Assembly (NCBI RefSeq): GCF_023078275.1 | Contig: NC_062990.1 | Location: forward strand, 6,525,549 to 6,589,548 | Length of the DNA stretch: 64,000 nt | Direction of reading: 5' to 3' | Source: Leguminivora glycinivorella | Lineage: Eukaryota; Arthropoda; Insecta; Lepidoptera; Tortricidae | Shown: piece after piece, positions 1 through 10,608 of the stretch | How the letters are laid out: each line of letters opens with the position of its first letter | How positions within the stretch are numbered: the first letter of the stretch is position 1 | The notes under the pieces: generated by a model | Told to the model about the DNA's origin: nothing | Seen by the model: only the letters and a program-made list of their open reading frames with translations | Databases searched by the model: none | Program-made: the position numbers and the translations under genes

Positions 1-158
1 TTACCCTCCGGATTGGAAGGTCAGATGGCAGTCGCTTTCGTAAAAACTAGTGCCGACGCCAAATCTTGGGATTAGTTGATTTAGTTGTCAAAGCGGACCC
101 CATGCTCCCATGAGCCGTGGCAAATGCCGGGATAACGCAAGGAGGATGATGATAATTA
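1..158 (+). mobile_element. SINE family B, 3' part
   Basis: The body and 3' tail of a tRNA-derived SINE; the tRNA-like head lies outside the window. The tail ends in a GAT-rich run (GGATGATGATGA). The same body is seen at 29004-29330 (minus, full length), 52136-52325 (minus), 57331-57512 (head and body) and 61595-61852. Confidence 0.8.
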
Positions 159-179
159 TGCTAAAATAGCGCTCACAAT

Positions 180-465
180 CCGGTCTGGCGCAGTCGGTAG
201 TGAACCTGCCTGCTACGCCGCGGTCCCGGGTTCGAATCCCGGTAAGGGCATTTATTTGTGTGATGAGCACAGATATTTGTTCCTGAGTCATGGATGTTTT
301 CTATGTATATAAGTATTTATATATTATATATATCGTTGTCTGAGTACCCACAACACAAGTCGTCTTGAGCTTACCGTGGGCCTCAGTCAATCTGTGTAAG
401 AATGTCCTATAATATTTATTTATTTATTTAAAAAAAAAAAAAACAAAAAAAAACAAAAAAAATTT
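180..465 (+). mobile_element. SINE family A, full length
   Basis: A tRNA-derived SINE. The head has an A-box-like TGGCGCAGTCGGTAGTG and a canonical B box GGTTCGAATCC, followed by a conserved body (TCCTGAGTCATGGATG, GTTGTCTGAGTACCCAC) and an ATTTATTTATTTAAAA tail with a long A run. It abuts a family B copy. Other copies in the window lie at 28249, 30701, 38157, 40584, 45722, 56161 and 59008. Confidence 0.85.
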
Positions 466-516
466 TAATGTGTCGACTGATATTAAATGCACTGTGACTT
501 GTGACACTCTAGATGG

Positions 517-1049
517 GCATTTTCAGAATTTGGGACCCCCCAATTAGCGTAAGTTGTTAACAAATACACACATACATACATACAATCACGCCTGTATCCC
601 ATAAAGGGGTAGGCAGAGCCCATGAAACTACTAAAGCTTCAGTGCCACTCTTGGCAAACAAAGGGTTGAAAGAAAACGAAACTGTGACACTGCAGTGACA
701 GGTTGCCAGCCTCTCGCCTACGCCACAATTTAACCCATATCCCATAGTCGCCTTCTACGACACCCACGGGAAGAAAGGGGGTAGTGAAATTCTTAACCCG
801 TCACCACACAGGCTATAATATTATATATTGTATAATATTGTATATTGTGACGACAATTAAGCATAAAATCTGTCTATAATTTACTTTTTTTACATTCTGA
901 ATGTAGATTATTGCTTAAAGTTTATGAAAATTAACACAAAAACAATATTTATAGAAATTTCATGCTTTATTATCGTTACAAAACTGACAACGAGTTAATT
1001 TTTGTTAACAATTTACGCTAATTGGGGGGTCCCAAATTCTGAAAATTTC
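517..1049. mobile_element. TIR element with a nested SINE-like copy
   Basis: The segments at 519-566 and 998-1047 are reverse complements over about 45 bp (shared core GGACCCCCCAATTAGCG). The inverted repeats bracket a family C copy (569-812), so the original non-autonomous DNA element was about 290 bp. No transposase is present. Confidence 0.65.
569..812 (-). mobile_element. SINE-like family C
   Basis: A copy of a very common repeat in this window. Read on the minus strand it runs from GTGACGGGTTAAGAATTTC through GTTAAATTGTGGCGTAGGC to a (GTAT)n end. It has no obvious tRNA head, so the class is uncertain. Further copies are at 4727, 7282, 20068, 44268, 46046, 50016, 52395, 54355, 58603 and 62703. 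Confidence 0.75.
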
Positions 1050-1059
1050 CAGATGTATG

Positions 1060-1570
1060 AGTCTATAAGCTCGTGTAGGCCGACACGTGCCATGCTTGTA
1101 TGAGTGAGATATATGACAGGTGGACTGATCGCGTTCTTGACAGGCGGTAACTGGGCCATTTTTTTTCAAAGTTGACCACCACACTTTTTTTGTAACATGG
1201 TTATTTTTTACGCGATTCATACTCAGAATCGAGTCTTTCGATCCTGATAGGAGAAAAAAAATGTCCCAAGATTTCCATACATTTTTTCGAACCTTCCATT
1301 CCGTTACCGCCATACAAAATGTATGAAAAAGTGGTAACGGAGTGGAAAAAAAACCTTAGGACACTTTTTTTATCCTATTAGGATTGAAAGAGCTCGCGAT
1401 TCTGAGTGGAAAACACATAAAAATTTCCAAATCTAAAAAGTGGGGTGGACAACTTTGAAAAAAATGGCCCAACTACTCTCAGTTAACAGTAACCGCGAGC
1501 GGGTGGGCGGCACTTTCATCGGGATGCAAGGAGTGGCTATTCTGTATACCTACTTTATATACTGCGGATA
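1060..1570 (+). mobile_element. Repeat family H, split by a MITE
   Basis: Matches the uninterrupted copy at 48062-48425 (shared ATGAGTGAGATATGACAGG and GGTGGGCGGCACTTTCA). It is interrupted after GACAGGCGGTAAC by the palindromic element at 1152-1471. Related segments occur at 15880-16240 and 41440-42120. Class unknown; no coding capacity seen. Confidence 0.6.
1152..1471. mobile_element. Palindromic MITE, 320 bp
   Basis: Terminal inverted repeats of about 30 bp (TGGGCCATTTTTTTTCAAAG and its reverse complement) flank a largely self-complementary interior centred near 1312, with ACTCAGAATCG on one side and CGATTCTGAGT on the other. A possible AACT duplication flanks it. Interiors with the same plan occur at 17250-17525, 32945-33190 and 51245-51540. 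Confidence 0.65.
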
Positions 1571-1890
1571 TACCTATAATATTATACCACGCATAACAAC
1601 CTTAAAAGCCATTTGTAAAACCAGTTACAATTTGTAATTTGTTTCGCAAGAATACGGTAAACAATTAAGTGAGTTTTCCGGGAAAATTTCCTTTACCCCA
1701 GTTTTCGTGTACTTGAGGAAGCCAAACGCCTGCGAGTTTTTAAATAGCAATTGTGATGATATAATATATGAATTTTGTCGGTAGAGTAAATAAATGTGTA
1801 GGCAACCATTTTCTGTTCAAATAATTCAATGGGTCGAATTTCAACGTTTAGGTACCCAAGTCAAATTCTACGGTGCTGTTACTTTTACCA
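1571..1890. other. No gene seen
   Basis: AT-rich sequence with no ORF, RNA gene or repeat that I can name. Confidence 0.5.
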
Positions 1891-2167
1891 TAAATTAAAT
1901 ATATGAAGATTATACCATCCTAAAAATGCGACCGCCTAAGAACGTGCATACACTACCCCACACATAGATGACGCCACAAAAAAATGCCTTGTTGCCATCG
2001 ATTATTTGTAGATTGGCATTAAGTGTCACTTTCTCTACAAGTGTAATCGAAAGCTACAAGACATTTTTTTGTGGCGCCATCTATGTGTGGTGTAGTGTAT
2101 GCGCGTCGCATTTTAACGTATGTGATGGACTGATGGTAATATGATCTTCTTATATTTAATCTATGAT
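1891..2167. mobile_element. MITE, GCGACCG family, diverged copy
   Basis: Long inverted ends share CCACACATAGATG and GGCGCCATCTATGTGTGG and extend out to the AATGCGACC/GTCGCATTTTA pair. A better-preserved copy is at 39922-40250. Non-autonomous, with no ORF. Confidence 0.7.
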
Positions 2168-3237
2168 TTTACTTCTAACAGTATAAACATGCAAACAAAA
2201 AATCATCGAATAACAAACATTTAAAAAATGCAGACGAATTGATAACCTCCTCCTTTTGATATTTCATAGTCGGTTAAAAAAAGAAGTAGGTAGAGTATTG
2301 TGAAAAGTATAACCTTTTGTTTTAACACTTTGACGACCACCACGACGCCAGCAACGACTAAAGTTGTTATGACGGACGCCGTCAGGGTCAGTGTCAAAGC
2401 AATTGTCCTTCTGACAGATAAGGTTTATTTTCATTAATTACTAGTAGAAGTATTGGCAATTGGCATGTAGGCCACATTTTGACGCGAGGGGCAAAGCGTT
2501 CAAAAGTTTGATACTGCTGTTGCTGATGATAATAAGTTTTTTTGCAAAAAAAATATTTTTGGCACAAGCTTTTATCGCCGACTATACCTTTCTTTCAACA
2601 GTCATCTACTGCTCCCCAAGACGTTTCTAAAAACCCCGTACTCGATGGGGATACGACGTTTCATATCATATCATCAGAGTTCCTATGACTACCTTTCTGC
2701 TCCATCATCAGATCATCTCCATGATACCATAATATTGCAATGTCACGTGATTTACATATGTGTGCAAAATTTCAGCTCAATCGGAAACCGGGAAGTGGGT
2801 CGAATTTAGCAGACGTTTTGACGCACACTAACATACTAACAAGGCAAGTTGAATTAAAGCTTGTAATGATAATATACTTACTCAATTTTACCGTATAGGA
2901 TCAATTCTTACAACTACATAATTTTATTTGAGTTCATTTCAAGTATAACAGTTTCTCTCATTTCTTTTTCATTCAAAACATTAAATTGTTTCCCTTAGCA
3001 AAACAAAAAAGCCTATCAAAAGTTGCCCACAGCCCTTTTGGCGTTAATAAAGGGAAAATAAAGGCAATATATCTCTGGGATTAGATTCCTGGTTAATCAG
3101 AGGGTTTTCCTTTTCAGCCCTTGTGTTGATATGTGGAGCGTTAAGTGGTCGGGCTACTAGGTAAGTGGTTGTACTCGTATTGATGCCCAAACTATAAATA
3201 AATAGCCATAAAACAATCGGCATAGATTATAAATATT
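2168..3237. other. No gene; part resembles a dispersed repeat
   Basis: No ORF of note. The stretch 2640-2850 (containing CCGGGAAGTGGGTCGAATTT) reads like a dispersed lepidopteran repeat from general knowledge, but I see no second full copy here. The rest is AT-rich and featureless to me. Confidence 0.4.
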
Positions 3238-4045
3238 ACTAGCTTTTGCCCGCGGCTTCGCTCGCGTTAAATTCGAAAATTACGGAATGCTTCATACAAA
3301 CTTCCACCCCTTCTATTTTAGGGGGGTTGGGAAGAGATAAAAAGTAGCTTATGTCACTCTCCATCCCTTCAACTATCTCTACTTAAAAATCACGTCAATG
3401 CGTCTGTTACGAAACCGTTCAAAAATCACCCTGATTTTTGATCCTGTATTCGTTAGACTAAGTTAATTATTTTTGTTATTAAAAATCAATTTTCAATGTT
3501 ATACATTTAATAATAATAATTCATTTTAATTCTAATTCATTATCATGCAACTTTTGACATTTCAATTTGTATATTCTTTCATTAAAATATTCAGTATTGT
3601 TTCAGTTGACATTATGCATATTATAAATCTTCAGTCTTAATTTATTCAATTTTTAATTTAATGTTATTGGTAATTTTTTAATTCATTCACACTACTTGAT
3701 TATTTTCTAAATAAAATATTCATTGTATTGTATAATCATAATAATATTTCAAATCTCTACTTAAATCTAAATTTACAAATGGCAATGTGATAAATTCAAA
3801 ATTTGAGAGCTTTTAGAGCTTTTTAAAAACTTACGGTTATTCCGCTCTCCAACGACACTGTACCACTTTTCTTTGTCTTCCACAATTTGGATTAAACCAG
3901 ATTAAACTACAGTCCGCTTATTATTCTACCACCACTACGAAGACCTGAGACCAGCGAAGATTTTACACGTCGTTCCGTTTTGTCGTGAAAGACGGACAAA
4001 CAAACAGACGCAGACACTTTCCTATTTATAATTATTAGCTAGTGA
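3238..4045 (+). mobile_element. Repeat family E, interrupted
   Basis: The left part (3238-3420) starts CTAGCTTTTGCCCGCGGCTT and carries TATGTCACTCTCCATCCC. The right part (about 3953-4045) carries GTGAAAGACGGACAAACAAA. In compact copies (for example 24067-24289) these are adjacent, so about 530 bp of AT-rich sequence appears to have inserted or been retained here. Confidence 0.6.
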
Positions 4046-4726
4046 ACAATTTCCAAACCCTAAAAATTAGAACCTTCCCTCAAACGTCGGTTAAGATAGA
4101 AACGTCCTTTCACTTGAACCAAAATTTGTGCTCAGGCACGCACTATCCTGCCACACTCATGAATATTCAATACGTTTGACATTGTAGACTTTGAGAGCCT
4201 TCTGCACTTTGTACCTAGACTAGATTCTAGTCTAGCCACCTGAAACTAGTGTTCTAGTACCTACATAGACCGGGTCTATTCTAGCCTAGACTAGTAACCT
4301 GAAACTGTCGGTATTTCGATTCCTATTGGAATGGCGAAGGTGGAAGATAATTTATCACATATATCAACTGTTTTTGTCCGATTTTTCATGTTGATCTTGC
4401 TTGCATATGCTACGTTTTAAAAACAAATTTCGGTAGATACATTTGATTTGATTTTAAAGCACCTAATGGAATTTCATGACAAAGATAACTTAAAGTTTTC
4501 TTCTGCCTTACTTCGTTTATATTTTTTAAAAAAGGTTATTTTTTTCTTAGAGTTCCATAGGTATCTTCTGAAGGCACGTGCCATATTACCAGTGGACACT
4601 ATTTAATAATTCTAAAATAGTAAAATTTTGAAAAATCTATTAGTTGAAATTGTCCCCCAGTCGAAATGGCCCCTCTGTACCTTACTCGATATCGTAAACT
4701 TCACGGATGATATAATTATATGATGT
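4046..4726. other. No gene; short CTAG-rich inverted repeat
   Basis: No coding signal. Around 4208-4305 there is a cluster of CTAG-containing palindromic words (for example TAGACTAGATTCTAGTCTAG), which could form a hairpin. Otherwise AT-rich and unremarkable. Confidence 0.45.
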
Positions 4727-4968
4727 TTACATACATACATATACGCCTGTATCCTATAACGGGGTAGGCAGAGCACATGAAACTACTCAAGTTTCAGTGC
4801 CACTTTTGGCAAATAAGGGGTTGATAGAAAACGAAACTGTGACATTGCAGTGACAGGTTGCCAGCCTCTCGCCTACGCCACAATTTTACCCATATCCCAC
4901 AGTCTACTTTTACGGCACCCACGGGAAGAAAGGGGGCTGTGAAATTCTTAAACCGTCACCATATGAGG
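4727..4968 (-). mobile_element. SINE-like family C
   Basis: Near full-length copy in reverse orientation, from the (TACA)n end through GGTTGCCAGCCTCTCGCC to CTTAAACCGTCACC. Confidence 0.75.
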
Positions 4969-5311
4969 CCATGGGCATTTTTAGGTGTAAAAGTCATGAC
5001 AGCTATACATCCTGACTAAAATCGGATTTCCGTGCTCTCTACGCACAGTCGGCAATTTCTCAACTTTATTTTCGTAGCCAAGAAGTAATTTTCTGCGCGT
5101 TAACTTAAAAATAAAACAACTCGACACGTACTTTATGAAAGCGGGGCGAAGTTTTGAACAAGTTGTTTTGGAAGAAACTTTATATACAAACACACAACCG
5201 CAGAGTTGTTTCTCAGTAAGTGTGTTTTTCAGTTGCCAAATGGTAGAATACGATTTTATAATATAAGGTAAAAAAAATAAAAAATAATAAGGTACCGAAT
5301 CTAATACTGGC

Positions 5312-5500
5312 GTTGAAACTCTTGGCCCGCGGGGTCCAAGTGCCAAGAAACTTCATGGGACGCTGTCTAAAAAAATTATTGATGCCACTGGGGACCGTAG
5401 AGCTGGCAGCTTCCTCGCTCAGCGCATAAGCGTTGCGATTCAGCGAGGTAATATTGCCAGCATCTACGGAACATTGCCGAAGGGGGAATTATTATTTTAG
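5312..5500 (+). pseudogene. LINE ORF2 C-terminal fragment
   Basis: A short open frame ending at TAG 5498-5500 encodes a C-terminal segment with LGPRGPS near its start, then TGDRRAGSFLAQRIS, then IQRGN. The same conserved peptide pattern (TGDRRAG-x-FLAQRIS-x-x-IQR) recurs at 51007-51240 and 63409-63700, with a shorter trace at 30100-30180. From family knowledge this is the tail of a non-LTR retrotransposon polyprotein; I cannot assign a clade. The copy is 5' truncated and followed at once by a family D repeat. Confidence 0.6.
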
Positions 5501-5512
5501 TTTAAATTTAGG

Positions 5513-5738
5513 TTTTTTAACCCCTGACGCAAAAACGACGGGATCTGTCTGTCTGTCTGTCTGTCTGTGTGTATCTGTCTGTGGCATCATAAATCCCGAA
5601 CGGCTGAACCGATTTAAATTTAGTTTTTTTTTGTCTTAAAGCTGAGTTAGTCGGGAGTGTTCTTAGCCATGTTTTATGAAAATCTGTCCACTATGTGGCG
5701 GTCGGGGTTTTTTCAAAATTTAAATTTTGTGGTTATGT
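5513..5738 (+). mobile_element. TCTG-microsatellite repeat (family D)
   Basis: Conserved left part (GACGCAAAAACGACGGG), an internal (TCTG)n run, and a right part (GAACGGCTGAACCGATTT through TTCAAAATTTAAATTTTG). This layout matches microsatellite-associated interspersed elements described in Lepidoptera; exact class uncertain. Confidence 0.7.
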
Positions 5739-5852
5739 TAGTTTTCTATTATCCATTAATTTTTTGTTATTAATTTAGGCTATATTTAGATTTAGGTTAA
5801 TTTACATAGTTTATAACTTATTAGTTTATAATTTTGTGATGTCTAATCAATT

Positions 5853-6090
5853 TAGTTATCTCATACTTTCAAACGAACAATTTTTGTACATTTATTTATT
5901 TATAACCGGAAATCTCGGAAACAGCTCTAAAGAAATCGCTGAAATTTGTTAGTTGGTTTTCGGGGGTGAAAAATCTATGTAACTTTGTCTTAGGTCCAGG
6001 GAAACGCGAATTTTCGAGTTTTCATGAGTAATAAAATATATAATAAAATAGAACTCTGAGTGAAGCTCGATCACTCAGATACTATGTGCA
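5853..6090 (+). mobile_element. Repeat family F, short copy
   Basis: Shares GAACAATTTTTGTACATT, ATCTCGGAAAC and AACGCGAATTTTCGAGTTTT with the two larger copies at 42165-42668 and 42672-43097. The 3' end carries a degenerate version of the GAGCGAAGCTCG hairpin seen there. Confidence 0.55.
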
Positions 6091-6093
6091 TTT

Positions 6094-6216
6094 TCTCATT
6101 ATCCGATCCGATATCGGATGTAGGACCGATAAAAACATATTACAGGCGCCATCTTGAATGTTTTCCATTCCTCCGGCATCATGTGAAAACGAATAATGTG
6201 AAAACAGACTAACACT
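6094..6216. mobile_element. MITE, ATCCGATATCGG family
   Basis: Ends CATTATCCGATCCGATATCG and a degraded ATAATGTGAAAACAGAC. Same family as the cleanly bounded copy at 63463-63595; also at 22783-22870 and around 53606-53912. Confidence 0.6.
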
Positions 6217-6344
6217 AAAATAGGTAAATACCATAAACAGTCAGATAAGGGTAAACCATGCCAACTTGGCAAGATCAAAGGGTGAATCGGATTAGACAAA
6301 TTTTCTTCAAAAAAGGACAGACTTCTAAAGTCGGCAACACGCAA

Positions 6345-6440
6345 GTAACAACTCTGGAGTTCCAAGCGTCCGTATCCATAGACTATGGTGACTGCTTACC
6401 ATCAGGCTGGCCGTATGCTTATTTGCCACCATGTGAAAAA
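6345..6440 (+). mobile_element. LINE 3'-end fragment
   Basis: Contains TATGGTGACTGCTTACCATC, shared in diverged form with 17735-17840, 29630-29715 and 58500-58600. From general knowledge this is a 3' tail found at the ends of many lepidopteran LINE copies. Confidence 0.5.
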
Positions 6441-6744
6441 ATCTGCTTCAAGTCAGTGAGCAGAATCCGATTTTTCTTTTGATACATTTTCACTGCCACT
6501 ACACTGCATTCAAATACTTGTGTATATTTAACTGTGTATAAACATGAAATTAAGTAGATTAAGTACCCACAATTAAAAACATTAACTCGTGAAAGCTATC
6601 TGCCGTTTGCAGCCACCAAAGCCTCATTTGATGTAGGTATTTGCGTTTTCATAAGCAGAATATTCGATTAATTTTGAATTTAATGCGTTTCCGAAATCCA
6701 GTTAATACGAAAGAGATAAACAACGTAACCTATTTGACAATAGT
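6441..6744. other. No gene seen
   Basis: AT-rich sequence without a supportable feature; the open frames here are short and compositionally unremarkable. Confidence 0.5.
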
Positions 6745-7164
6745 GACAATGAGGAGGCACACTGGCGTTTTATCCCGCCAGCCGGCGTATTATACTTCCA
6801 ATTTTATCACTTATCCACGTGGATAAGACCTCTGTCACTCTCACACTGACATACTTGCCAAAGCGTGACGGACACTTTATCCTCATAGATAAGTGATAAA
6901 ATTGGAAGCATGATACGCCGACAGGCGTAGGCGGCGCCTGTGCAAGTGCCCAGGTCCTGTCGCGCCAATACGCAAGAGCGATAGAGCCTACGAGCGTTTG
7001 TTTCGTGAGCATTTGTGCATTCGGCTACGTTCCCATGTCACTGTCATTCATTTGTGAGAGAGAAAAAATATCATCTTCTCGCTCTCACGTATGGAATTCT
7101 TTATCTGTGTAATTGACTAATAAGGTGGCGCCATCTGTCACCTTTGAGTGTGCCTCCTTATTGT
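6745..7164. mobile_element. TIR element, GAGGAGGCACAC family
   Basis: Ends are inverted: GACAATGAGGAGGCACAC at the left and GTGTGCCTCCTTATTGTC at the right. An inner inverted pair (CGGCGTATTATACTTCCA near 6783 and TGGAAGCATGATACGCCG near 6904) makes the left half palindromic. A segment near 6953-7025 matches the TCGCGCCAATACGCAAGAG element family of 51717 and 55623. A longer relative lies at 47140-47882. Confidence 0.65.
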
Positions 7165-7281
7165 CGCCCGATAGTGACACTTCGCCATTCATTGCATGGT
7201 CAACAAAGAAATATTGACGCTGAGTAATAACGTGCTGTTAATAATTGACTAAATTAATGACTCACGTCTGCATTCAAAAAA

Positions 7282-7380
7282 GGAGTAGGCAGAGCACATG
7301 AAACTGCTTAAGTTTCAGTGCCACTTTAACGAATTAAAAGATGAAAAAAATGAAATTGTGATATCGCAATCACAGGTAAA
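7282..7380 (-). mobile_element. SINE-like family C, partial
   Basis: A diverged fragment retaining GTAGGCAGAGCACATGAAAC and a recognisable but decayed continuation. Confidence 0.5.
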
Positions 7381-7844
7381 AAAAAAACTTGGGGATGGAA
7401 CCTGGGATCTCCTGCATCATAGTCAATCAATTGATCGAGGCGCCATTTCGATTTACACTAGCAGTGTCGATTCACGATCCTTATTGACAAAAAGCGTCAT
7501 TATACTCATTATTTCTGAATCGGCTTGAATTAACTAAACCAATATATCTTTAAATAATTACTTGTCAAGAGCCAGGTGTCACTGATGACATGTCAACTAA
7601 AAATGCACGAAATATGACGGCTGTGCCTGTACACAAAATTTGGCACGCACATTTACGTAAAATTAATTAAAACTTCCCTTGGATTTGTTCATAATTCCTG
7701 TATGAAACAATGTTTCTCTTTTAGTTTCGCGCAAATAAAAATCCTAAAGTAGATAGACGCGCATATTTTTATTTAGTTATATCGTGTAATGACTTAATAA
7801 ATGGATGTTGTTTTTTGTATGGAAAGCGAACCACCTTAATAAAA
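7381..7844. other. No gene seen
   Basis: No coding or RNA feature that I can support. Confidence 0.5.
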
Positions 7845-8621
7845 AATTAATAGTTTAAAAAACACTATAAAACACGCTTTTATAAATGCACGTAAAAGCC
7901 AAAAATAAATTATGGATCGTTCAAGTTGTCTCTATTTGTGAGCTGAAGTTTAAAAACTATGTGCATTTAATTATAATATTTGATTGTAAAAGCGTGGGGC
8001 GCTGGAACAGGAAAGACTTTTTGTATAACCACAGAATATATAAGTATAACTTGCTGATAAATCAAATTATGCTATGTTACGGGAAGGAGGTTACACAGAT
8101 TGACGCGCTAACTGGAGTTGCAGCATGACTAGTAGGTTCTACATTAAACAGTCAAATCAATTAAAAGTCAGTGTTCAAAGTAGGTACCAGTTTGTCGAAC
8201 TCAGACAAAATATGCGCTAGTAGCGAGGAGAGTCGACAGTCACCGACACTTAGAACGCCGCTTTTTTCCGGTAAGTAATCAAAGTACAAAAGGGGAAAGT
8301 GTCTACAGTGACAGGATGCAGAGTTCTTGTTCGTGGACGAGATATCTTTGGTTCTCTTTGGTAACCCTTAGGCGGCATATGTAAACGTTATGTTCTTATG
8401 CAACTTCATTCGCCAGGAAGTTCGAATTAGTATTTGTTTACAAGAAAGTCTTTCCTGTTCCAGCGCCCCACGCTTTTACAATCAAATATTATAATTAAAA
8501 GCACATAGTTTTTAAACTTCAGCTCACAAATAGAGACAACTTGAACGATCCATAATTTATTTTTGGCTTTTACGTGCATTTATAAAAGCGTGTTTTATAG
8601 TGTTTTTTAAACTATTAATTT
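7845..8621. repeat. Long inverted repeat, arms about 175 bp
   Basis: The left arm 7845-8020 and right arm 8445-8621 are reverse complements with very few mismatches (for example GTGGGGCGCTGGAACAGG against CCTGTTCCAGCGCCCCAC). The 424-bp spacer has no recognised feature. Transcription would give a long perfect-looking hairpin. It could be a fold-back transposon or a duplication; no target-site duplication is evident. Confidence 0.85.
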
Positions 8622-8985
8622 ATTTTATACTTTTTAGTCATTAATAATGAAATAAATACCTTTTAACATTTATACATAAAATTATTTCAAGTAGGCGGAT
8701 TTTACATGCCATTTGTGGCTTAACGTGTACTTATTGTAATTGCTACTTAATAATAACTAGCGGCTACCTTCTTATTACGGTATTATCATAAAAATGTTTA
8801 TAACTAGTAAGTTATCCGTAAAAGATAGACAATATAGACATGTGCCATCGCGGACTTTTTGAAGACATTAGAGAGACATACTTTCGCCATACATTGTTTT
8901 GAAGCTCTCAGCTACTTAGTGGGATTTTGTTTGACTCGATTAGAAAATATTGTCACATTTCAACTAATTCAAACAAAATTTAAGT
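8622..8985. other. No gene seen
   Basis: AT-rich spacer between the long inverted repeat and the minisatellite; nothing supportable. Confidence 0.5.
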
Positions 8986-10294
8986 ATTTCTTTTTTGCCG
9001 AGCCCCCCTTTATTGGCACTTAAGGGTCACAGGAAAACCATTACCCAACTTATTTTAAATACAACCTCTTTCTTTTATGCGGGGGGCTTTGCCCCCCGAG
9101 CCCCCTTTGTTTGCTCTGAAAGGTCACAAGAAAACGCTAACCCAACTTATTTTAAATACTACGTTAATCTTTCTTTTATGCGGGGGGCTCCGCCCCCCGA
9201 GCCCCCCTTTTCGTTACTCTTAAGGGTAACAAGAAAACCCTAACCCAACTTATTTTAAATACAACGTTTATCTTTCTTTTATGCGGGGGGCTTCGCCCCA
9301 CGAGCCCCCCTTTGTTTGCTCTTAAAGGTCACAAGAAAACGCTAACCCAACTTATCTTAAATACTACGTGAATCTTTCTTTCATGCCGAGCCCCCCTTTG
9401 TTTGCTCTTAAAGGTCACAAGAAAACGCTAACCCAACTTATTCTAAATACAACGTTGATCTTTCTTTCATGCGGGGGGCTTCGCCCCCCGAGCCCCCCTT
9501 TGTTTACTCTTAAAGGTCACCAGAAAACGCTAACCCAACTTATCTTAAATACTACGTTGATCTTTCTTTCATGCGGGGGGCTTCGCCCCCCGAGCCCCCC
9601 TTTGTTTTCTCTTAAAGGTCACAAGAAAACGCTAACCCAACTTCTTCTAAATACAACGTTGACCTTTCTTTCATGCGGGGGGCTTCGCCCCCCGAGCCCC
9701 CCTTTGTTTGCTCCTAAAGGTCACAAGAAAACGCTAACCCAACTTATCTTAACTACTACGTTGATCTTTCTTTCATGCGGGGGCTTCGCCCCCGAGCCCC
9801 CTTTGTTTGCTCTTAAAGGTCACAAGAAAACGCTAACCCAACTTATTATAAACACTACGTTGATCTTTCTTTCATGCGGGGGCCTTTTCTTTACTCTTAA
9901 GGATCACAAGAAAACCTTAACCCAACTTATTTTAAATACAACGTTGATCTTTCTTTTATGCGGGGGGCTTCGCCCCCCGAGCCCCCCTTTGTTTGCTCTG
10001 AAAGGTCACAAGAAAACGCTAACCCAACTTATTTTAAATACTACGTTAATCTTTCTTTTATGCGGGGGGCGAAGCCCCGCGAGCCCCCCTTTGTTTACTC
10101 TTAAAGGTCACAAGAAAACGCTAACTCAACTTATCTTAAATACTACGTTGATCTTTCTTTCATGCGGGGGGCTTCGCCCCCGAGCCCCCCTTTCCTTTAC
10201 TCTTAAGGATCACAAGAAAACCCTAAACCAACTTATTTTAAATACAACGTTGATCTTTCTTTCATGCGGGGGGCTTCGCCCCCCGAGCCCCATA
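8986..10294 (+). repeat. 102-bp GC-hairpin minisatellite array
   Basis: About 12-13 tandem units. Measured spacing between successive CATGCGGGG words at 9468, 9570 and 9672 is exactly 102 bp. Each unit has a stem-loop (GGGGGGCTTCGCCCCCC), then AAAGGTCACAAGAAAACGCT and ACCCAACTTATCTTAAATAC. Since 102 is divisible by three, a 312-codon frame (9368-10306) stays open with a 34-residue period. One unit near 9384 lacks the hairpin, others are shortened, and one near 10062 has the hairpin loop in the opposite sense. The array ends where the BEL/Pao LTR begins. Confidence 0.9.
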
Positions 10295-10608
10295 TGTTGC
10301 GTCTAGTGCCTAGTTCGTGTGTTAGGTATGCTTGAATCCAGGATATCTAGACTGCTGAGTGAAACGATAGCGGACTGTAAACACTATTTTAATTACTGGT
10401 TCTTCAATACAAAGATTATATATTTAACAATTATTTTTGACGCGGCGCGACATGGGTAGCGCGTTAAGCGAGCGAATTTTTGTTCTGCCGTCCCCCGCGG
10501 GCCGGCCGTTCGTTCCCGTCGCCGGTAACCGGTCCGGTGACGCGACGATGGACGTCATCGCTGTTGCTGGGGAGTTAATTCGAGGTGTCGGCGGATCTGT
10601 CGCCAACA
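10295..10608 (-). mobile_element. BEL/Pao 3' LTR
   Basis: A 314-bp segment bounded by TGTTGGCGAC (minus-strand start, at 10608) and ending GACGCAACA (at 10295), the TGT...ACA form usual for BEL/Pao LTRs. It lies directly downstream of the integrase region on the same strand, and the pol frame stops inside it. No second LTR is in the window, so the boundaries rest on these termini and on the end of the minisatellite. Confidence 0.7.

Noticed and set aside
181..250. tRNA genes suggested by B boxes here and at about 12 other sites
   Set aside because: The A and B boxes belong to SINE heads with conserved SINE bodies attached; I could not fold an intact acceptor stem for any of them.
1005..1313. 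102-codon minus-strand ORF
   Set aside because: It lies in family H and the palindromic MITE and reflects their AT-rich arms.
8986..10294. Possible CRISPR-like array
   Set aside because: The units are directly joined with no unique spacers and the genome is eukaryotic; it is a minisatellite.
9368..10306. 312-codon ORF as a real gene
   Set aside because: The frame is kept open by the 102-bp period, has no proper start context, and runs into the retrotransposon LTR. It is kept only as a question in the findings.
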